Below, in pieces: positions 9,120 to 19,453 of a stretch of 64,000 nucleotides of DNA. Position 1 is the stretch's first letter. The number at the start of each line of letters is the position of its first letter. The notes below the pieces were generated by a model. The model worked only from the letters and a program-made list of their open reading frames with translations, made no database searches and was not told where the DNA came from. Source of the stretch: Bacillus sp. UNC438CL73TsuS30 (GTDB lineage: Bacteria; Bacillota; Bacilli; Bacillales; Cytobacillaceae); the NCBI RefSeq assembly GCF_000482325.1, contig NZ_AXVA01000005.1, forward strand, positions 1-64,000, read 5' to 3'. Made by a program: the position numbers and the translations under genes.

Positions 9120-11496
9120 TAAAACCGAGTTTAAAAGAACGTTTTTAAAAAGAGTTGAGATGGTGTGTGGGACTAGTTTTGCTGAGAGTACGGAGCAGGC
9201 TCATTTTCAGACCCTTGGAAATATGATTCGTGAATATGTCAGTAATGATTGGATTAAAACCAATGAACGATATCGAGAAACGAAGGGAAAGCAGGTTTAC
9301 TATCTCTCTATCGAGTATCTTCTTGGAAAACTATTACGACAAAATTTAATCAATCTTGGGATCGAAAATGTGGTCCAGGAGGGGCTTGGGGAACTTGGGA
9401 TTGATTTAAGCGAGTTAGAAGAGTTTGAAGCGGATGCAGGCTTGGGAAATGGTGGCTTAGGAAGGTTAGCCGCCTGTTTTTTAGATTCCCTCGCTTCGCT
9501 TAATCTCCCAGGTCATGGATATGGAATCCGTTATAAACACGGGTTGTTTGAACAAAAGATTGTCGACGGATACCAGGTTGAACTTCCGGAACAGTGGCTT
9601 CGGAGCGGGAACGTTTGGGAAATTCGTAAGGCAGATTTAGCAGTTAAAATTCCTTTTTGGGGGAAGGTAGAATCCAAAAACGAAAATGGCAGGCTTCTGT
9701 TTCAGCATTTGAATGCTGAAACCATTACTGCCGTGCCCCATGACATGCCGGTAGTCGGTTATAACACTGACACCGTCAATACATTAAGGCTATGGAACGC
9801 CGAGCCTTCACAATTTCCAATCCACCATGATATTTTAAGGTACAAAAGAGAAACAGAGTCTGTTTCGGAGTTTTTATATCCTGATGACACACATGATGAA
9901 GGAAAAATTTTACGACTAAAGCAGCAGTATTTTTTAGTTTCTGCGAGCCTGCAATCCATTATTAAGTCCTACCGCCAACAGCATGGAAATTTAGCCCAAT
10001 TTCATGAGCATGTTTGCATCCATATCAATGATACGCATCCTGTTTTGGCTATTCCTGAATTGATGCGAATATTAATTGATGAGGAGTCATTTGACTGGGA
10101 TGAGGCCTGGTATATTACCAGAAATACGATTTCCTATACCAATCATACCACCTTGACGGAGGCCTTAGAGAAATGGCCACTCAGGATTTTCCGCCCGCTG
10201 CTTCCACGGATTTATATGATTGTAGAAGAGATCAATGAACGGTTTTGCAAAGAACTTTGGGAACGGTATCCGGGTGATTGGGATCGCATCGGGAAGCTTG
10301 CGATTATCGCTGATGATCAGGTAAAAATGGCTCATTTAGCCATTGTCGGAAGCTTTAGTGTGAATGGTGTTGCTAAACTCCATACAGAAATTCTAAAAAA
10401 TCGGGAAATGAGCCAGTTTTATCAATTGTTTCCGGAGAAATTCAACAATAAAACGAATGGAATTGCCCACCGGCGCTGGTTATTAAAGGCAAATCCAAAA
10501 TTATCGAGCTTGATTACCGAAACGATTGGTACTAATTGGACACAGGCACCGAATGAATTAGTTCGGCTCAGCGAATATGAGAATAATACATCCTTCCTGG
10601 AACAGTTAGCGAGGATTAAAAAGGATAATAAAGAAAGACTTGCAGAAATCATCCATGATAAAACAGGAGTGGCAGTTGATACGAATTCTATTTTTGATGT
10701 GCAGGTGAAAAGACTTCATGCGTATAAGCGGCAGCTCCTCAATGTTTTACATATCATGTATCTTTATAACCAAATTAAAGAGGACTCAAGTTTTTCGATG
10801 GTTCCAAGGGTGTTTATCTTTGGTGCAAAAGCTTCACCAGGATACTATTACGCAAAGAAAATTATTAAATTAATTAATACGGTTGCTGAAAAGGTCAATC
10901 ATGATCCAAAAATCGGTGATCGTATGAAGGTCATTTTTATGGAAAACTATCGTGTTTCATTGGCGGAGAAAATTTTTCCGGCTGCAGATGTGAGTGAACA
11001 AATTTCAACTGCGAGTAAAGAAGCATCGGGAACAGGAAATATGAAATTTATGATTAATGGAGCCCTTACAGTAGGGACACTGGACGGGGCTAATATTGAA
11101 ATTCGTGAATTAGTAGGGGATTCCAATATCTTTACTTTTGGACTTACTGCCGATGAAGTATTGCATCATTACCAACATGGCGGCTACCAGTCCCTTGAAT
11201 ATTATCATCATGATTGGCGGATTCAGCAGGCCGTGGACCAGCTGGTTAATGGATTCTTTCCGGGAGTATATAATGAATTCGAACCGATATTCGATTCATT
11301 ACTGGAGGAGAATGATCAATATTTTGTTTTAAAGGACTTTGCCTCCTATGTGGATATTCAAAAAGTAATTGGCAACACTTTTATGGACCCAATTAAGTGG
11401 CAAAAAATGAGTTTAGCGAACATTGCCAATGCCGGCTATTTTTCCAGCGACCGAACAATTCAAGAGTATGCAGATGATATTTGGGGAATTAAGTAG
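9109..11496 (+). CDS. glgP: Glycogen phosphorylase GlgP
   Basis: GlgP releases glucose-1-phosphate from glycogen ends with inorganic phosphate and pyridoxal phosphate. The 795-residue protein contains the [17 protein letters not shown] motif near the N-terminus and the PLP-binding segment [19 protein letters not shown], whose lysine holds the cofactor. The ATG at 9109 follows aaggagtg and overlaps glgA by 11 bp. An earlier in-frame start at 9079 lies inside glgA without a binding site. It is the last gene of the operon and a terminator follows at once. Confidence 0.96.
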   Translation: MFSNKTEFKRTFLKRVEMVCGTSFAESTEQAHFQTLGNMIREYVSNDWIKTNERYRETKGKQVYYLSIEYLLGKLLRQNLINLGIENVVQEGLGELGIDLSELEEFEADAGLGNGGLGRLAACFLDSLASLNLPGHGYGIRYKHGLFEQKIVDGYQVELPEQWLRSGNVWEIRKADLAVKIPFWGKVESKNENGRLLFQHLNAETITAVPHDMPVVGYNTDTVNTLRLWNAEPSQFPIHHDILRYKRETESVSEFLYPDDTHDEGKILRLKQQYFLVSASLQSIIKSYRQQHGNLAQFHEHVCIHINDTHPVLAIPELMRILIDEESFDWDEAWYITRNTISYTNHTTLTEALEKWPLRIFRPLLPRIYMIVEEINERFCKELWERYPGDWDRIGKLAIIADDQVKMAHLAIVGSFSVNGVAKLHTEILKNREMSQFYQLFPEKFNNKTNGIAHRRWLLKANPKLSSLITETIGTNWTQAPNELVRLSEYENNTSFLEQLARIKKDNKERLAEIIHDKTGVAVDTNSIFDVQVKRLHAYKRQLLNVLHIMYLYNQIKEDSSFSMVPRVFIFGAKASPGYYYAKKIIKLINTVAEKVNHDPKIGDRMKVIFMENYRVSLAEKIFPAADVSEQISTASKEASGTGNMKFMINGALTVGTLDGANIEIRELVGDSNIFTFGLTADEVLHHYQHGGYQSLEYYHHDWRIQQAVDQLVNGFFPGVYNEFEPIFDSLLEENDQYFVLKDFASYVDIQKVIGNTFMDPIKWQKMSLANIANAGYFSSDRTIQEYADDIWGIK

Positions 11497-11499
11497 TAA

Positions 11500-11534
11500 A
11501 AAAGGGAGACCGATAAAAAAACGGCCTCCCTTTT
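11500..11534. terminator. Bidirectional terminator between glgP and menA
   Basis: The arms aaaagggagaccg and cggcctccctttt pair with one mismatch. A-rich and T-rich flanks allow it to act on both convergent transcripts. Confidence 0.85.
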
Positions 11535-11536
11535 AT

Positions 11537-12466
11537 TTATGAGAAAAAGTGTCCAATAAAGATTCCAACTGCTAATAAAAATCCAAAGATTGTATTCGTT
11601 TGAGCTGTAGCTTTCATGGCCGGTGCCATTTGAATAGGCAGGGTGTTTTCGATAAATCCCTTTGTTGCTTTGATTGCTTTTGGTGCACTAATGATAACAA
11701 TTGCCACCCAGGCAGGCGTGACTCCGGCAACAATCAGAGCGATCACCCAAAGATAAGAGAATGTAAACATCCCGGCAAGTAAATAAATGGCTCTTTTCTT
11801 TCCTAAAAGAATGGCAACCGTTTTTCGACCGTTTTTCTTATCTCCATCAAGGTCACGAATGTTATTGGATAGCATGATTTCACCGACAAGGACCATACTA
11901 GGAACAGAAACAAGAATACTAGTACTATTAACTGTACCGGTTTGAATAAAGAAGGAGATTAAAATAATTAACATTCCCATAAAGAAACCAGAAAAAATCT
12001 CTCCAAATGGAGTATAAGCAATTGGGAAAGGCCCTCCAGTATAAAAATATCCGATTGCCATACAAATCAATCCAACTAGAGCAAGCCACCAGCTGCTGTT
12101 TGCACAAATATATACTCCTAATAATAAAGCAATCCCATAAAAACCAAAGGCAAGATTTAAAACGGTTTTTGGTTTAATTCCATCACGGACAATTGTACCG
12201 CCAATTCCGACCGATTCCTCATTATCTAGTCCTCGTTTGAAATCAAAATACTCATTAAACATATTGGTTGCTGCCTGTATTAACAAGCTGGCAATCAGCA
12301 TAGCAATAAAAAGTCCCACGTGAATTTTTTCATATTTAAGTGCTAGTGCTGTCCCAAGAAGGACCGGTACAAAAGATGCCGTTAGCGTATGGGGGCGGGT
12401 CATTTGCCACCAAACCTGAAAACCACGATTTGATTCCACAGCTGAACGCTGTAAATTTGGCTGCAT
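11537..12466 (-). CDS. menA: 1,4-dihydroxy-2-naphthoate polyprenyltransferase MenA
   Basis: MenA attaches the polyprenyl side chain to 1,4-dihydroxy-2-naphthoate, giving demethylmenaquinone in the membrane. The 309-residue protein is a multi-span UbiA-family enzyme with both aspartate motifs, NMFNEYFDFKRGLD near residue 90 and NNIRDLDGDKKNGRKT near residue 195, which bind Mg-diphosphate. Genes for earlier steps lie just across a 349-bp divergent gap. The reading frame begins with MQPNLQRSA behind a gggagagaa-type binding site. Confidence 0.93.
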   Translation of the reverse strand: MQPNLQRSAVESNRGFQVWWQMTRPHTLTASFVPVLLGTALALKYEKIHVGLFIAMLIASLLIQAATNMFNEYFDFKRGLDNEESVGIGGTIVRDGIKPKTVLNLAFGFYGIALLLGVYICANSSWWLALVGLICMAIGYFYTGGPFPIAYTPFGEIFSGFFMGMLIILISFFIQTGTVNSTSILVSVPSMVLVGEIMLSNNIRDLDGDKKNGRKTVAILLGKKRAIYLLAGMFTFSYLWVIALIVAGVTPAWVAIVIISAPKAIKATKGFIENTLPIQMAPAMKATAQTNTIFGFLLAVGIFIGHFFS

Positions 12467-12815
12467 ATTTATTCTCTCCCTTTTAAAATTTTATCTATAT
12501 TCCAAGCTTTATTTCTAATAGGACCAACAATCTTTCCAAATACTAAGTGTAAGAAAACAAAGAGTCAGTGTCAATGGAATTTTATTAGTACCCTAGCAGA
12601 TAATACCTGTTTGCTTGAAAAGAAGGTTAAATAACATGAGGAAATCCCTAATTGTACTGTTTTTATACGAAAAAGAAATATTTACTATATAATAAGGAAT
12701 GAAAAAGAAGGAAAAGACATGGATTTATTGACTTTTTTACAATGGGAGTAGTATGTTTAAATAGGCTTGAAAATGAATGGATAACAGCTTTTTCAGCTGT
12801 TTTGGAGGGATTTTT
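12467..12815. other. menA-menF divergent intergenic region
   Basis: The 349-bp gap contains no gene. It holds a likely sigma-A promoter for the men operon (12728-12757) and a small inverted repeat, acagct/agctgt, at 12783-12800 just before the menF binding site. The menA promoter must also be here, but I could not place it. Confidence 0.6.
12728..12757 (+). promoter_or_regulatory. Candidate sigma-A promoter of the men operon
   Basis: A TTGACT -35 (12728) and TATGTT -10 (12752) are separated by 18 bp and lie about 60 bp before the menF start. Confidence 0.45.
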
Positions 12816-14216
12816 TTGGTTACCATTCACGAATTAGAATTAAAGGAAAGAGGGCTTTTGGCTCTTACAAGAGCTAAAAAACTTGGCCGGTCCATTTTAG
12901 TCAGTGAAGTTCATCAAATGGATTGGATGAACCCTTTTACATTTTTTATGCTGGGGAAGGAACGCTACCTGGGTGAACGGTTTTTCTGGAAGGACCCGAC
13001 GGATGAAATGGTGATAGCAGGTATTGGAATATCAAAACAAATTCAGTCGGATCAGGCTACTGACCGCTTTTTTCATGTTGATAAAGAATGGCAGACTTTT
13101 TTAAAGGATAGCCTTATTTATAATCCATATTCACAATTGGGGATTGGTCCCGTCATGTTTGGCGGATTTTCCTTTGACCCTCACAAACCAAAAACAAATC
13201 TATGGTCAAAATACCCTGATTCACTGTTTCATATCCCAAAATACATGTTAAGTATTATAAAGGGTCAAACCTTTCTAACAACCAACATTGTTTGTACCCC
13301 AAATGATGATGAATCATTATTTACAAAGATTCTCGATGAGAGAACTCAGCTTTTACGTTCCAGCAATCAGAAGATCGAAACAAAGTCAGCAGACCTCCTT
13401 AAGACGAAAGAAATTTTTCCTGAATCGTGGAAAAAGTCCGTTGATAAAGTTGTAAAGGATTTAAAGACAGGCCCGTTAAAAAAGGTAGTTCTTGCCCGTG
13501 AACTCCGTCTGTTATTTAATGCCATGGTTGAACCGGAATCCGTATTAAACCGATTATCTGAGCAGCAACAGGATAGTTACCTCTTTGTGTTTGAATCCAA
13601 TGGAGATTGCTTTATCGGGGCTACTCCTGAACGGCTGATAAAAAAACAGGATACTCATATTTTTTCGACTTGTCTTGCCGGATCGATTTCGAGAGGCCAG
13701 ACTGAGGAAGAGGATGAATACTTAGGTGAAACCTTATTAAACGATAAGAAAAATCTAATTGAGCATGAGTATGTTGTGGAAATGATTAAGGAAGCTTTAG
13801 AGGAGTCGTGTGAAGAAATAATCCTTCCTGATAAGCCCCAATTAATGAAAATTAGGGATATTCAGCATCTATATACACCAGTTGTTGGAAGAGCTAAGAG
13901 CAATGCTGCTTTACTTCATATAGTTGAAAGGCTCCATCCAACACCAGCCCTTGGAGGACTTCCCAAAAAAGAAGCGGTTGAAAAAATCAGGGAAGTAGAA
14001 AAACTTGACCGGGGCTTTTATGCAGCACCACTTGGCTGGGTGGATTATCGCGAAAATGGAGAATTTGCTGTTGCCATTAGGTCTGGCCTTATTCAGGGAA
14101 AGGAAGTTTCCCTATTCGCCGGGTGCGGTGTTGTTGCCGATTCTGAATCAGAAAGTGAATATTTAGAGACGGATTTAAAATTTAGACCGATGCTTCGTGC
14201 TCTTGGAGGAAATTAA
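12816..14216 (+). CDS. menF: Isochorismate synthase MenF
   Basis: MenF converts chorismate to isochorismate, the first step to menaquinone. The 466-residue protein has the chorismate-binding fold with the typical run FIGATPERLI, then CLAGSISRG, then the C-terminal GRAKSN and HPTPALGGLPK motifs and AVAIRSGLI near the end. The likely start is TTG at 12816, 6 nt after ggaggg. An in-frame ATG at 12777 lacks a binding site. The stop codon is 1 bp before the menD start, so the genes are co-transcribed. Confidence 0.93.
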   Translation: MVTIHELELKERGLLALTRAKKLGRSILVSEVHQMDWMNPFTFFMLGKERYLGERFFWKDPTDEMVIAGIGISKQIQSDQATDRFFHVDKEWQTFLKDSLIYNPYSQLGIGPVMFGGFSFDPHKPKTNLWSKYPDSLFHIPKYMLSIIKGQTFLTTNIVCTPNDDESLFTKILDERTQLLRSSNQKIETKSADLLKTKEIFPESWKKSVDKVVKDLKTGPLKKVVLARELRLLFNAMVEPESVLNRLSEQQQDSYLFVFESNGDCFIGATPERLIKKQDTHIFSTCLAGSISRGQTEEEDEYLGETLLNDKKNLIEHEYVVEMIKEALEESCEEIILPDKPQLMKIRDIQHLYTPVVGRAKSNAALLHIVERLHPTPALGGLPKKEAVEKIREVEKLDRGFYAAPLGWVDYRENGEFAVAIRSGLIQGKEVSLFAGCGVVADSESESEYLETDLKFRPMLRALGGN

Positions 14217-14217
14217 T

Positions 14218-15972
14218 ATGAGTCATCAAGAATCACTAACTGCCTATATTGCAGCATTTGTTTCAGAGCTTGTTCTCTCCGGCATAACAGATGTCGTAGT
14301 CAGTCCAGGCTCCCGTTCCACACCAATGGCTATGGTCATTGCGGAACACCCGGACTTAAAACTTCATATCCATGTAGATGAACGCTCAGCAGCGTTCTTT
14401 GCATTAGGGATTGCGAAGGCATCCAATCGCCCAGTAGCGATCCTGTGCACTTCAGGAACGGCCGCTGCAAATTATTATCCTGCAATAGTTGAGGCACGAT
14501 ATGCAAGGGTACCGTTACTCGTACTAACGGCTGATCGGCCGCATGAACTTCGAAATGTAGGTGCACCACAGGCGATTGATCAAATTCATTTATATGGTCA
14601 TCATGTTAAGTGGTTTTCAGAGATGGCTTTACCTGAAAAAAGTGATGAAATGATTCGCTATGCAAGGACCGTCTGCGCCCGTGCAACAGCTATTGCGACA
14701 CAAGCTCCAGCTGGCCCTGTCCATTTGAATTTTCCTTTTAGGGAGCCGTTAATACCAAAGTTAAATGATGAGCTGTTTCATGTCACGGAACGCCCGAATG
14801 GCTATGTAAACGTCGTTAACGGAGCTTTTACGATAGACGATGAACAATTTACGGCAATCGCCTCGTTGCTTGAGGATAAGGAGAAGGGAATTATTGTATG
14901 TGGAAATATAGGGGACAAGGATTTTGCAAAAAATGTGACAAAGCTGGCGGAAACCTTAAACTATCCCATTCTGGTTGACCCGTTATCACAGCTAAGAAGC
15001 GGTAAGCATAATCAGGAGCATATCATCGAAGCTTATGATACATTTTTACGGAATGAAGATGCGAAGAATAATCTAAAACCTGATGTTGTAATTCGTTTTG
15101 GAGCCATGCCCGTTTCTAAAGCGTTAACAATCTTCTTAAAAGAACATCATAATGCAGTGCAATTTGTAATTGATAGCGGTGGAGGCTGGCGTGACCCGGC
15201 AGCATTAACCACCAATATGATTTATTGTAATGAATCAACTTTTTGTGAAAAGTTAGCATCAAGTGTTACGAGAAAATCGACAACCTCATTCTTGGACAGA
15301 TGGAAAAGCGTTAATCAACTGACAAAGGACCATATGGGAATGATAAGAGATACGACCGAGTTAAGTGAAGCGAAATTATTTTCCCAGTTGGCGGAAATGC
15401 TTCCGGAGGGTGCAACTTTATTTGTCGGAAATAGTATGCCTATAAGGGACTTGGATAGTTTTTTCCTTAATAATGATAAATCAATTACCATTATGGCAAA
15501 TAGAGGTGCGAATGGAATTGATGGTACTGTTTCGACTGCTTTAGGTGCGGCTTTATATTCAAAACCGCTCTATCTTGTATTAGGAGATTTAACGTTTTTC
15601 CATGATTTAAATGGATTATTAGCGGCAAAGTTACATGAAATCGACATTCAAATTCTTGTTATTAATAATAATGGCGGAGGAATTTTCTCCTTTCTTCCAC
15701 AATCGGAACATCCGACTCATTTTGAGCTGCTATTTGGAACGCCAATAGATCTTGATTTTGAATATGCGGTTAAGATGTATAACGGGAATTTTACTAGAAT
15801 TAAGGATTGGGATCATTTCCATTCGCTTATGAATAATACCAAAACAACTGGTTTAAATGTATTTGAATTCGTGACAAGTAGAGAGAAAAACACGGAGGAA
15901 CACCGCGAATTTTGGCGTTCTGTTTCCCAGGAAATATCAAATTTTGTCAAAGGTGAACATGAATGGACATAA
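14218..15972 (+). CDS. menD: SEPHCHC synthase MenD
   Basis: MenD is a thiamine-diphosphate enzyme that adds 2-oxoglutarate-derived succinyl semialdehyde to isochorismate. The 584-residue protein shows the N-terminal segment VVSPGSRSTPMA with the downstream catalytic-site text HVDERSAAFFALG, and the C-terminal ThDP site GNSMPIRDLD followed by MANRGANGIDG and LGDLTFFHDLNGL. The ATG at 14218 follows ggagga. It ends inside the first codons of menH. Confidence 0.95.
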   Translation: MSHQESLTAYIAAFVSELVLSGITDVVVSPGSRSTPMAMVIAEHPDLKLHIHVDERSAAFFALGIAKASNRPVAILCTSGTAAANYYPAIVEARYARVPLLVLTADRPHELRNVGAPQAIDQIHLYGHHVKWFSEMALPEKSDEMIRYARTVCARATAIATQAPAGPVHLNFPFREPLIPKLNDELFHVTERPNGYVNVVNGAFTIDDEQFTAIASLLEDKEKGIIVCGNIGDKDFAKNVTKLAETLNYPILVDPLSQLRSGKHNQEHIIEAYDTFLRNEDAKNNLKPDVVIRFGAMPVSKALTIFLKEHHNAVQFVIDSGGGWRDPAALTTNMIYCNESTFCEKLASSVTRKSTTSFLDRWKSVNQLTKDHMGMIRDTTELSEAKLFSQLAEMLPEGATLFVGNSMPIRDLDSFFLNNDKSITIMANRGANGIDGTVSTALGAALYSKPLYLVLGDLTFFHDLNGLLAAKLHEIDIQILVINNNGGGIFSFLPQSEHPTHFELLFGTPIDLDFEYAVKMYNGNFTRIKDWDHFHSLMNNTKTTGLNVFEFVTSREKNTEEHREFWRSVSQEISNFVKGEHEWT

Positions 15973-16775
15973 TGGTTGAAAATCTTCAGATTCATGTTCA
16001 AATATGCGGTACAGGTTTCCCATTACTTCTGCTACATGGGTTTACAGGAGATGCCTCCACATGGACTCCGTTTTGCTCTGTTTGGGGTGGACATTCTAAA
16101 TTAATCATTCCTGATATCATAGGCCATGGCAAAACCCATATTAGTGAAGAATTAGACCGCTATACGATTGAGTCAGCTGCAGGGGATTTGAACTTAGTAC
16201 TTGAACAGCTAGAAATAAATCAGATTGACATTCTTGGATATTCAATGGGAGGGAGACTTGCATTAACCTTTGCCATTCTTTATCCTAAAAAGGTAAGAAA
16301 GCTAATTTTGGAAAGTGCTTCACCTGGTCTTGAAACCGAAGAAGAACGGAATAACCGCTCTATGAGTGATTTTAAACTTGCTCGTTTTATAAAAGAAGAA
16401 GGAATTCAATCATTTGTTGATTATTGGGAGACAATCCCATTATTCGCAACGATGGAAAAACTTCCGGCTGAAACGAAGAAGTCAATTAGAAAAAAGCGTT
16501 TAAGCAACTCCCCGATTGGGCTTGCAAACAGTTTAATTGGAATGGGAACAGGCTCTCAGCCTTCTTGGTGGGAGAAGTTAAATCAGTTATCCTGTGAGGT
16601 TTTACTGCTTACTGGTGAAAAAGATGTTAAGTTTTGTCGGATTGCAGAAAAAATGATGAAAAAGCTAGAAAATGGCAATTGGATTGTTGTTCAAAAAAGT
16701 GGACATGCAATCCATGTGGAAGATGCTGAAAAGTTTGGTACAATAGTTAGTGACTATTTGTCGAATAAAAACTAA
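15963..16775 (+). CDS. menH: SHCHC synthase MenH (alpha/beta hydrolase)
   Basis: MenH removes pyruvate from the MenD product to form 2-succinyl-6-hydroxy-2,4-cyclohexadiene-1-carboxylate. The 270-residue alpha/beta-hydrolase has the oxyanion segment [12 protein letters not shown], the nucleophile elbow [10 protein letters not shown] and the C-terminal histidine in KSGHAIHVE. The ATG at 15963 overlaps menD by 10 bp with aaaggtg 7 nt before it. Operon position fits the MenF-D-H-B-E order of Bacillus. Confidence 0.92.
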   Translation: MDIMVENLQIHVQICGTGFPLLLLHGFTGDASTWTPFCSVWGGHSKLIIPDIIGHGKTHISEELDRYTIESAAGDLNLVLEQLEINQIDILGYSMGGRLALTFAILYPKKVRKLILESASPGLETEEERNNRSMSDFKLARFIKEEGIQSFVDYWETIPLFATMEKLPAETKKSIRKKRLSNSPIGLANSLIGMGTGSQPSWWEKLNQLSCEVLLLTGEKDVKFCRIAEKMMKKLENGNWIVVQKSGHAIHVEDAEKFGTIVSDYLSNKN

Positions 16776-16789
16776 AGGAGGATCAACTT

Positions 16790-17608
16790 ATGACAGTTGA
16801 ATGGGTTGCAGGTCGCAAGTACGATGAAATTATTTATGAAACCTATAACGGGATTGCGAAAATCACCATTAACCGCCCGCATGTACATAATGCTTTTACA
16901 CCAAAGACCGTAATGGAATTAATTGATGCTTTTGCTTATGCACGTGATGACTCAAATGTAGGTGTTATTGTTTTAACAGGTGCAGGAGATAAGGCGTTTT
17001 GTTCCGGGGGAGATCAGAGTGTCCGTGGACATGGAGGCTATGTGGGGGATGACCAAATTCCTCGTTTAAATGTCCTTGATCTTCAACGTCTAATCCGTGT
17101 CATTCCGAAACCAGTTATCGCAATGGTAAAGGGGTATGCAATTGGCGGAGGACATGTCTTACATGTTGTCTGTGATTTAACAATTGCAGCAGACAATGCT
17201 GTTTTCGGCCAAACAGGACCGAAAGTAGGAAGCTTTGATGCCGGATACGGTTCAGGCTATCTTGCTAGAATTATTGGACATAAAAAAGCCCGTGAAATTT
17301 GGTATTTATGCCGTCAATATAATGCGCAGGAAGCACTTGACATGGGTCTTGTTAACACGGTTGTTCCACTTGAGCAGGTAGAAGAAGAAACCATTAAATG
17401 GTGTGAAGAAATGTTAGAAAAGAGCCCAACAGCTCTTCGCTTTATAAAAGCTGCTATGAATGCGGATACCGATGGATTAGCTGGTCTTCAGCAATTTGCC
17501 GGCGATGCCACATTGCTATATTATACAACGGAAGAAGCGAAGGAAGGCCGCGATGCATTTAAAGAAAAACGTAAGCCTGGCTTCGATCAATTCCCGCGTT
17601 TCCCTTGA
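16790..17608 (+). CDS. menB: 1,4-dihydroxy-2-naphthoyl-CoA synthase MenB
   Basis: MenB closes the second ring of naphthoate from o-succinylbenzoyl-CoA. The 272-residue crotonase-fold protein contains the oxyanion-hole segments [14 protein letters not shown] and [15 protein letters not shown], and the [18 protein letters not shown] stretch typical of MenB. The ATG follows aaaggagg by 8 nt. A strong hairpin separates it from menE. Confidence 0.96.
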   Translation: MTVEWVAGRKYDEIIYETYNGIAKITINRPHVHNAFTPKTVMELIDAFAYARDDSNVGVIVLTGAGDKAFCSGGDQSVRGHGGYVGDDQIPRLNVLDLQRLIRVIPKPVIAMVKGYAIGGGHVLHVVCDLTIAADNAVFGQTGPKVGSFDAGYGSGYLARIIGHKKAREIWYLCRQYNAQEALDMGLVNTVVPLEQVEEETIKWCEEMLEKSPTALRFIKAAMNADTDGLAGLQQFAGDATLLYYTTEEAKEGRDAFKEKRKPGFDQFPRFP

Positions 17609-17627
17609 TTTTATAAACAAATTTTCA

Positions 17628-17660
17628 AAACAGCTTGATGGCCTCCATCAAGCTGTTTTA
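17628..17660 (+). terminator. Strong hairpin between menB and menE
   Basis: The arms aaaacagcttgatgg and ccatcaagctgtttt pair perfectly over 15 bp around a 3-nt loop. The T tract is short and ends with the stem. It may act as a partial terminator that lowers menE expression, or as a processing or stability element. Confidence 0.7.
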
Positions 17661-17694
17661 ATAGAAAGCGGAAATTTAAAAGTTGGTGATTACG

Positions 17695-19164
17695 ATGCAA
17701 AATAATATGATGCCTAATTTTTTAAAGAATAGAGCATATTTAACACCTGACCGTGTAGCGGTTTATTTTGATACCAGGCAATTAACTTTTCATGAACTGT
17801 ACGAACAATCCGTTGAAACAGCAGGCAAGCTTCAATGTCAAGGGGTTGGAAGGGGTAAATATGTGGGGGTTTTATTAAAAAACCACCTGGATACCATTGT
17901 GGTATTATTTGCACTTCAACTTCTCGGAGTTAGAGCAGTTATTCTCAATAACCGTTTAACCTCACCTGAAATCGTCTGGCAGCTAAAAGACTCCCAGGCA
18001 GCCTTATTGATAACGGAAAAAAGCTTTACCGATAAAGGACTTGAAATCAGAGATATACTTCCAACCCTTTTAAAAGAACAATTGGACAGCCTCCCAATGG
18101 AAACTCCCGATATACAAGCGGAAATTAATCTTGAAGATGTTTGTACGATCATGTACACCTCCGGGACAACAGGCAAACCAAAAGGAGTTATGCAGACATA
18201 TGGAAATCATTGGTGGAGTTCAGTTGGGTCCGCCCTTAATCTCGGATTTAGCGATTCAGATTGCTGGCTTTGTTCGGTCCCTCTTTTTCATATCAGTGGT
18301 TATTCCATCCTCATGCGTAGTGTCATATATGGTATGCCAATCGTTCTTCATGAGAGCTTTGATGTTGAAAAAATAATAGAGGATTTTCATAGTAAGCAGG
18401 TTACCATTATGTCTGTTGTAGGAACTATGTTAACAAGAATAGTTGATTCTCTAGGCGAAGCAGGGTTGCCGGAATCATTCCGCTGTATGCTTCTTGGCGG
18501 AGGCCCCGCACCATTGCCATTACTTCAAGCCTGCGTGGCAAAAAATGTCCCGGTATTTCAGACATATGGAATGACAGAAACCTCCTCGCAAATTGTAACC
18601 TTGTCACCTGAGTATAGTATTTCAAAATTAGGTTCTGCGGGAAAACCGCTTTTTCCTTCACAAGTTCAGATTATTCGTGATGATGGTCGAAGAGCAATGG
18701 AAGGCGAAACAGGAGAAATTATCGTTAAAGGCCCTAATGTTACACCAGGTTATTTAAACCGCCCAGGAGCAATGCTAGACAGGATGCAGGATGGATGGTT
18801 TTCAACCGGTGACATTGGCTATTTGGACGATGAAGGCTTTTTATATGTTTTAGATCGCCGTTCAGATTTGATTATCTCAGGGGGGGAAAATGTTTACCCG
18901 GCTGAAATTGAATCAGTGCTCCTATCCCATCCTTTTGTTAAGGATGCTGGGGTAACAGGACAAGCGGACGAACGATGGGGTCAGGTACCTATTGCTTTTA
19001 TTGTGAAAAAAGAGGGAAACTCTGTATCTGGAAATGAACTTGAACTATTTTGTATGGAGCGGTTAGCCAAATACAAAGTGCCAAAAGATTTTAAGTTTGT
19101 TGAAGAGCTCCCAAGAAATGCTTCCAACAAGCTGTTAAGAAGAAAGCTAAAAGGAGAACAGTAG
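17695..19164 (+). CDS. menE: o-Succinylbenzoate-CoA ligase MenE
   Basis: MenE activates o-succinylbenzoate to its CoA thioester through an acyl-adenylate. The 489-residue ANL-family protein has the P-loop-like motif TIMYTSGTTGKPKGV, the A5 motif YGMTETSS, the A7 motif STGDIGYLD and DRRSDLIISGGENVYP near the hinge. The C-terminal lysine motif is LPRNASNKLLRRKL. ATG 17695 was chosen over GTG 17683 because ggtga lies about 9 nt before it. No menC follows: a terminator comes next. Confidence 0.93.
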   Translation: MQNNMMPNFLKNRAYLTPDRVAVYFDTRQLTFHELYEQSVETAGKLQCQGVGRGKYVGVLLKNHLDTIVVLFALQLLGVRAVILNNRLTSPEIVWQLKDSQAALLITEKSFTDKGLEIRDILPTLLKEQLDSLPMETPDIQAEINLEDVCTIMYTSGTTGKPKGVMQTYGNHWWSSVGSALNLGFSDSDCWLCSVPLFHISGYSILMRSVIYGMPIVLHESFDVEKIIEDFHSKQVTIMSVVGTMLTRIVDSLGEAGLPESFRCMLLGGGPAPLPLLQACVAKNVPVFQTYGMTETSSQIVTLSPEYSISKLGSAGKPLFPSQVQIIRDDGRRAMEGETGEIIVKGPNVTPGYLNRPGAMLDRMQDGWFSTGDIGYLDDEGFLYVLDRRSDLIISGGENVYPAEIESVLLSHPFVKDAGVTGQADERWGQVPIAFIVKKEGNSVSGNELELFCMERLAKYKVPKDFKFVEELPRNASNKLLRRKLKGEQ

Positions 19165-19176
19165 CAATATTAAATA

Positions 19177-19209
19177 GAACCAGGCAGATCACAAATGCCT
19201 GGTTCTTTT
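19177..19209 (+). terminator. Terminator after menE
   Basis: The arms gaaccaggca and tgcctggttc form a 10-bp stem followed by tttt. It ends the men operon without menC. Confidence 0.85.
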
Positions 19210-19211
19210 CT

Positions 19212-19370
19212 TTACATTCCCTCTGCTTCAAAGGTTTTACAGTCTGTCTCTTGAGTATTATCTGCTGTTTTTCCTTTATGACTAACAACATATATTTGTT
19301 CAGCACTGCATTTATTTCCTTTTGCCCAATAAGTACAGTTATTAACTTCGCATAAAACATCTTGTGCCAC
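19212..19370 (-). CDS. DUF1540 family small cysteine protein
   Basis: A 52-residue protein with four cysteines in the pattern C-x5-C-x8-C-x22-C, including CTYWAKGNKC, matching the DUF1540 family of small, presumably metal-binding proteins in spore-forming Firmicutes. The function is unknown. Translation starts at GTG with aaaggagtg upstream. Family members are typically about 50 residues, so this is full length. Confidence 0.82.
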   Translation of the reverse strand: MAQDVLCEVNNCTYWAKGNKCSAEQIYVVSHKGKTADNTQETDCKTFEAEGM

Positions 19371-19453
19371 TTTGTATCACTCCTTTTCATTTCGTAATAC
19401 AGCTATAGCTTTTGATGTTTGATATTCAGCCATCCATGGGAGTAAAAGGAATT

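Noticed and set aside
19091..19390. A 99-codon minus-strand frame overlapping the end of menE
   Set aside because: It is a shadow. The real gene in this interval is the DUF1540 protein in another frame (19212-19370), with a clear binding site and cysteine pattern.
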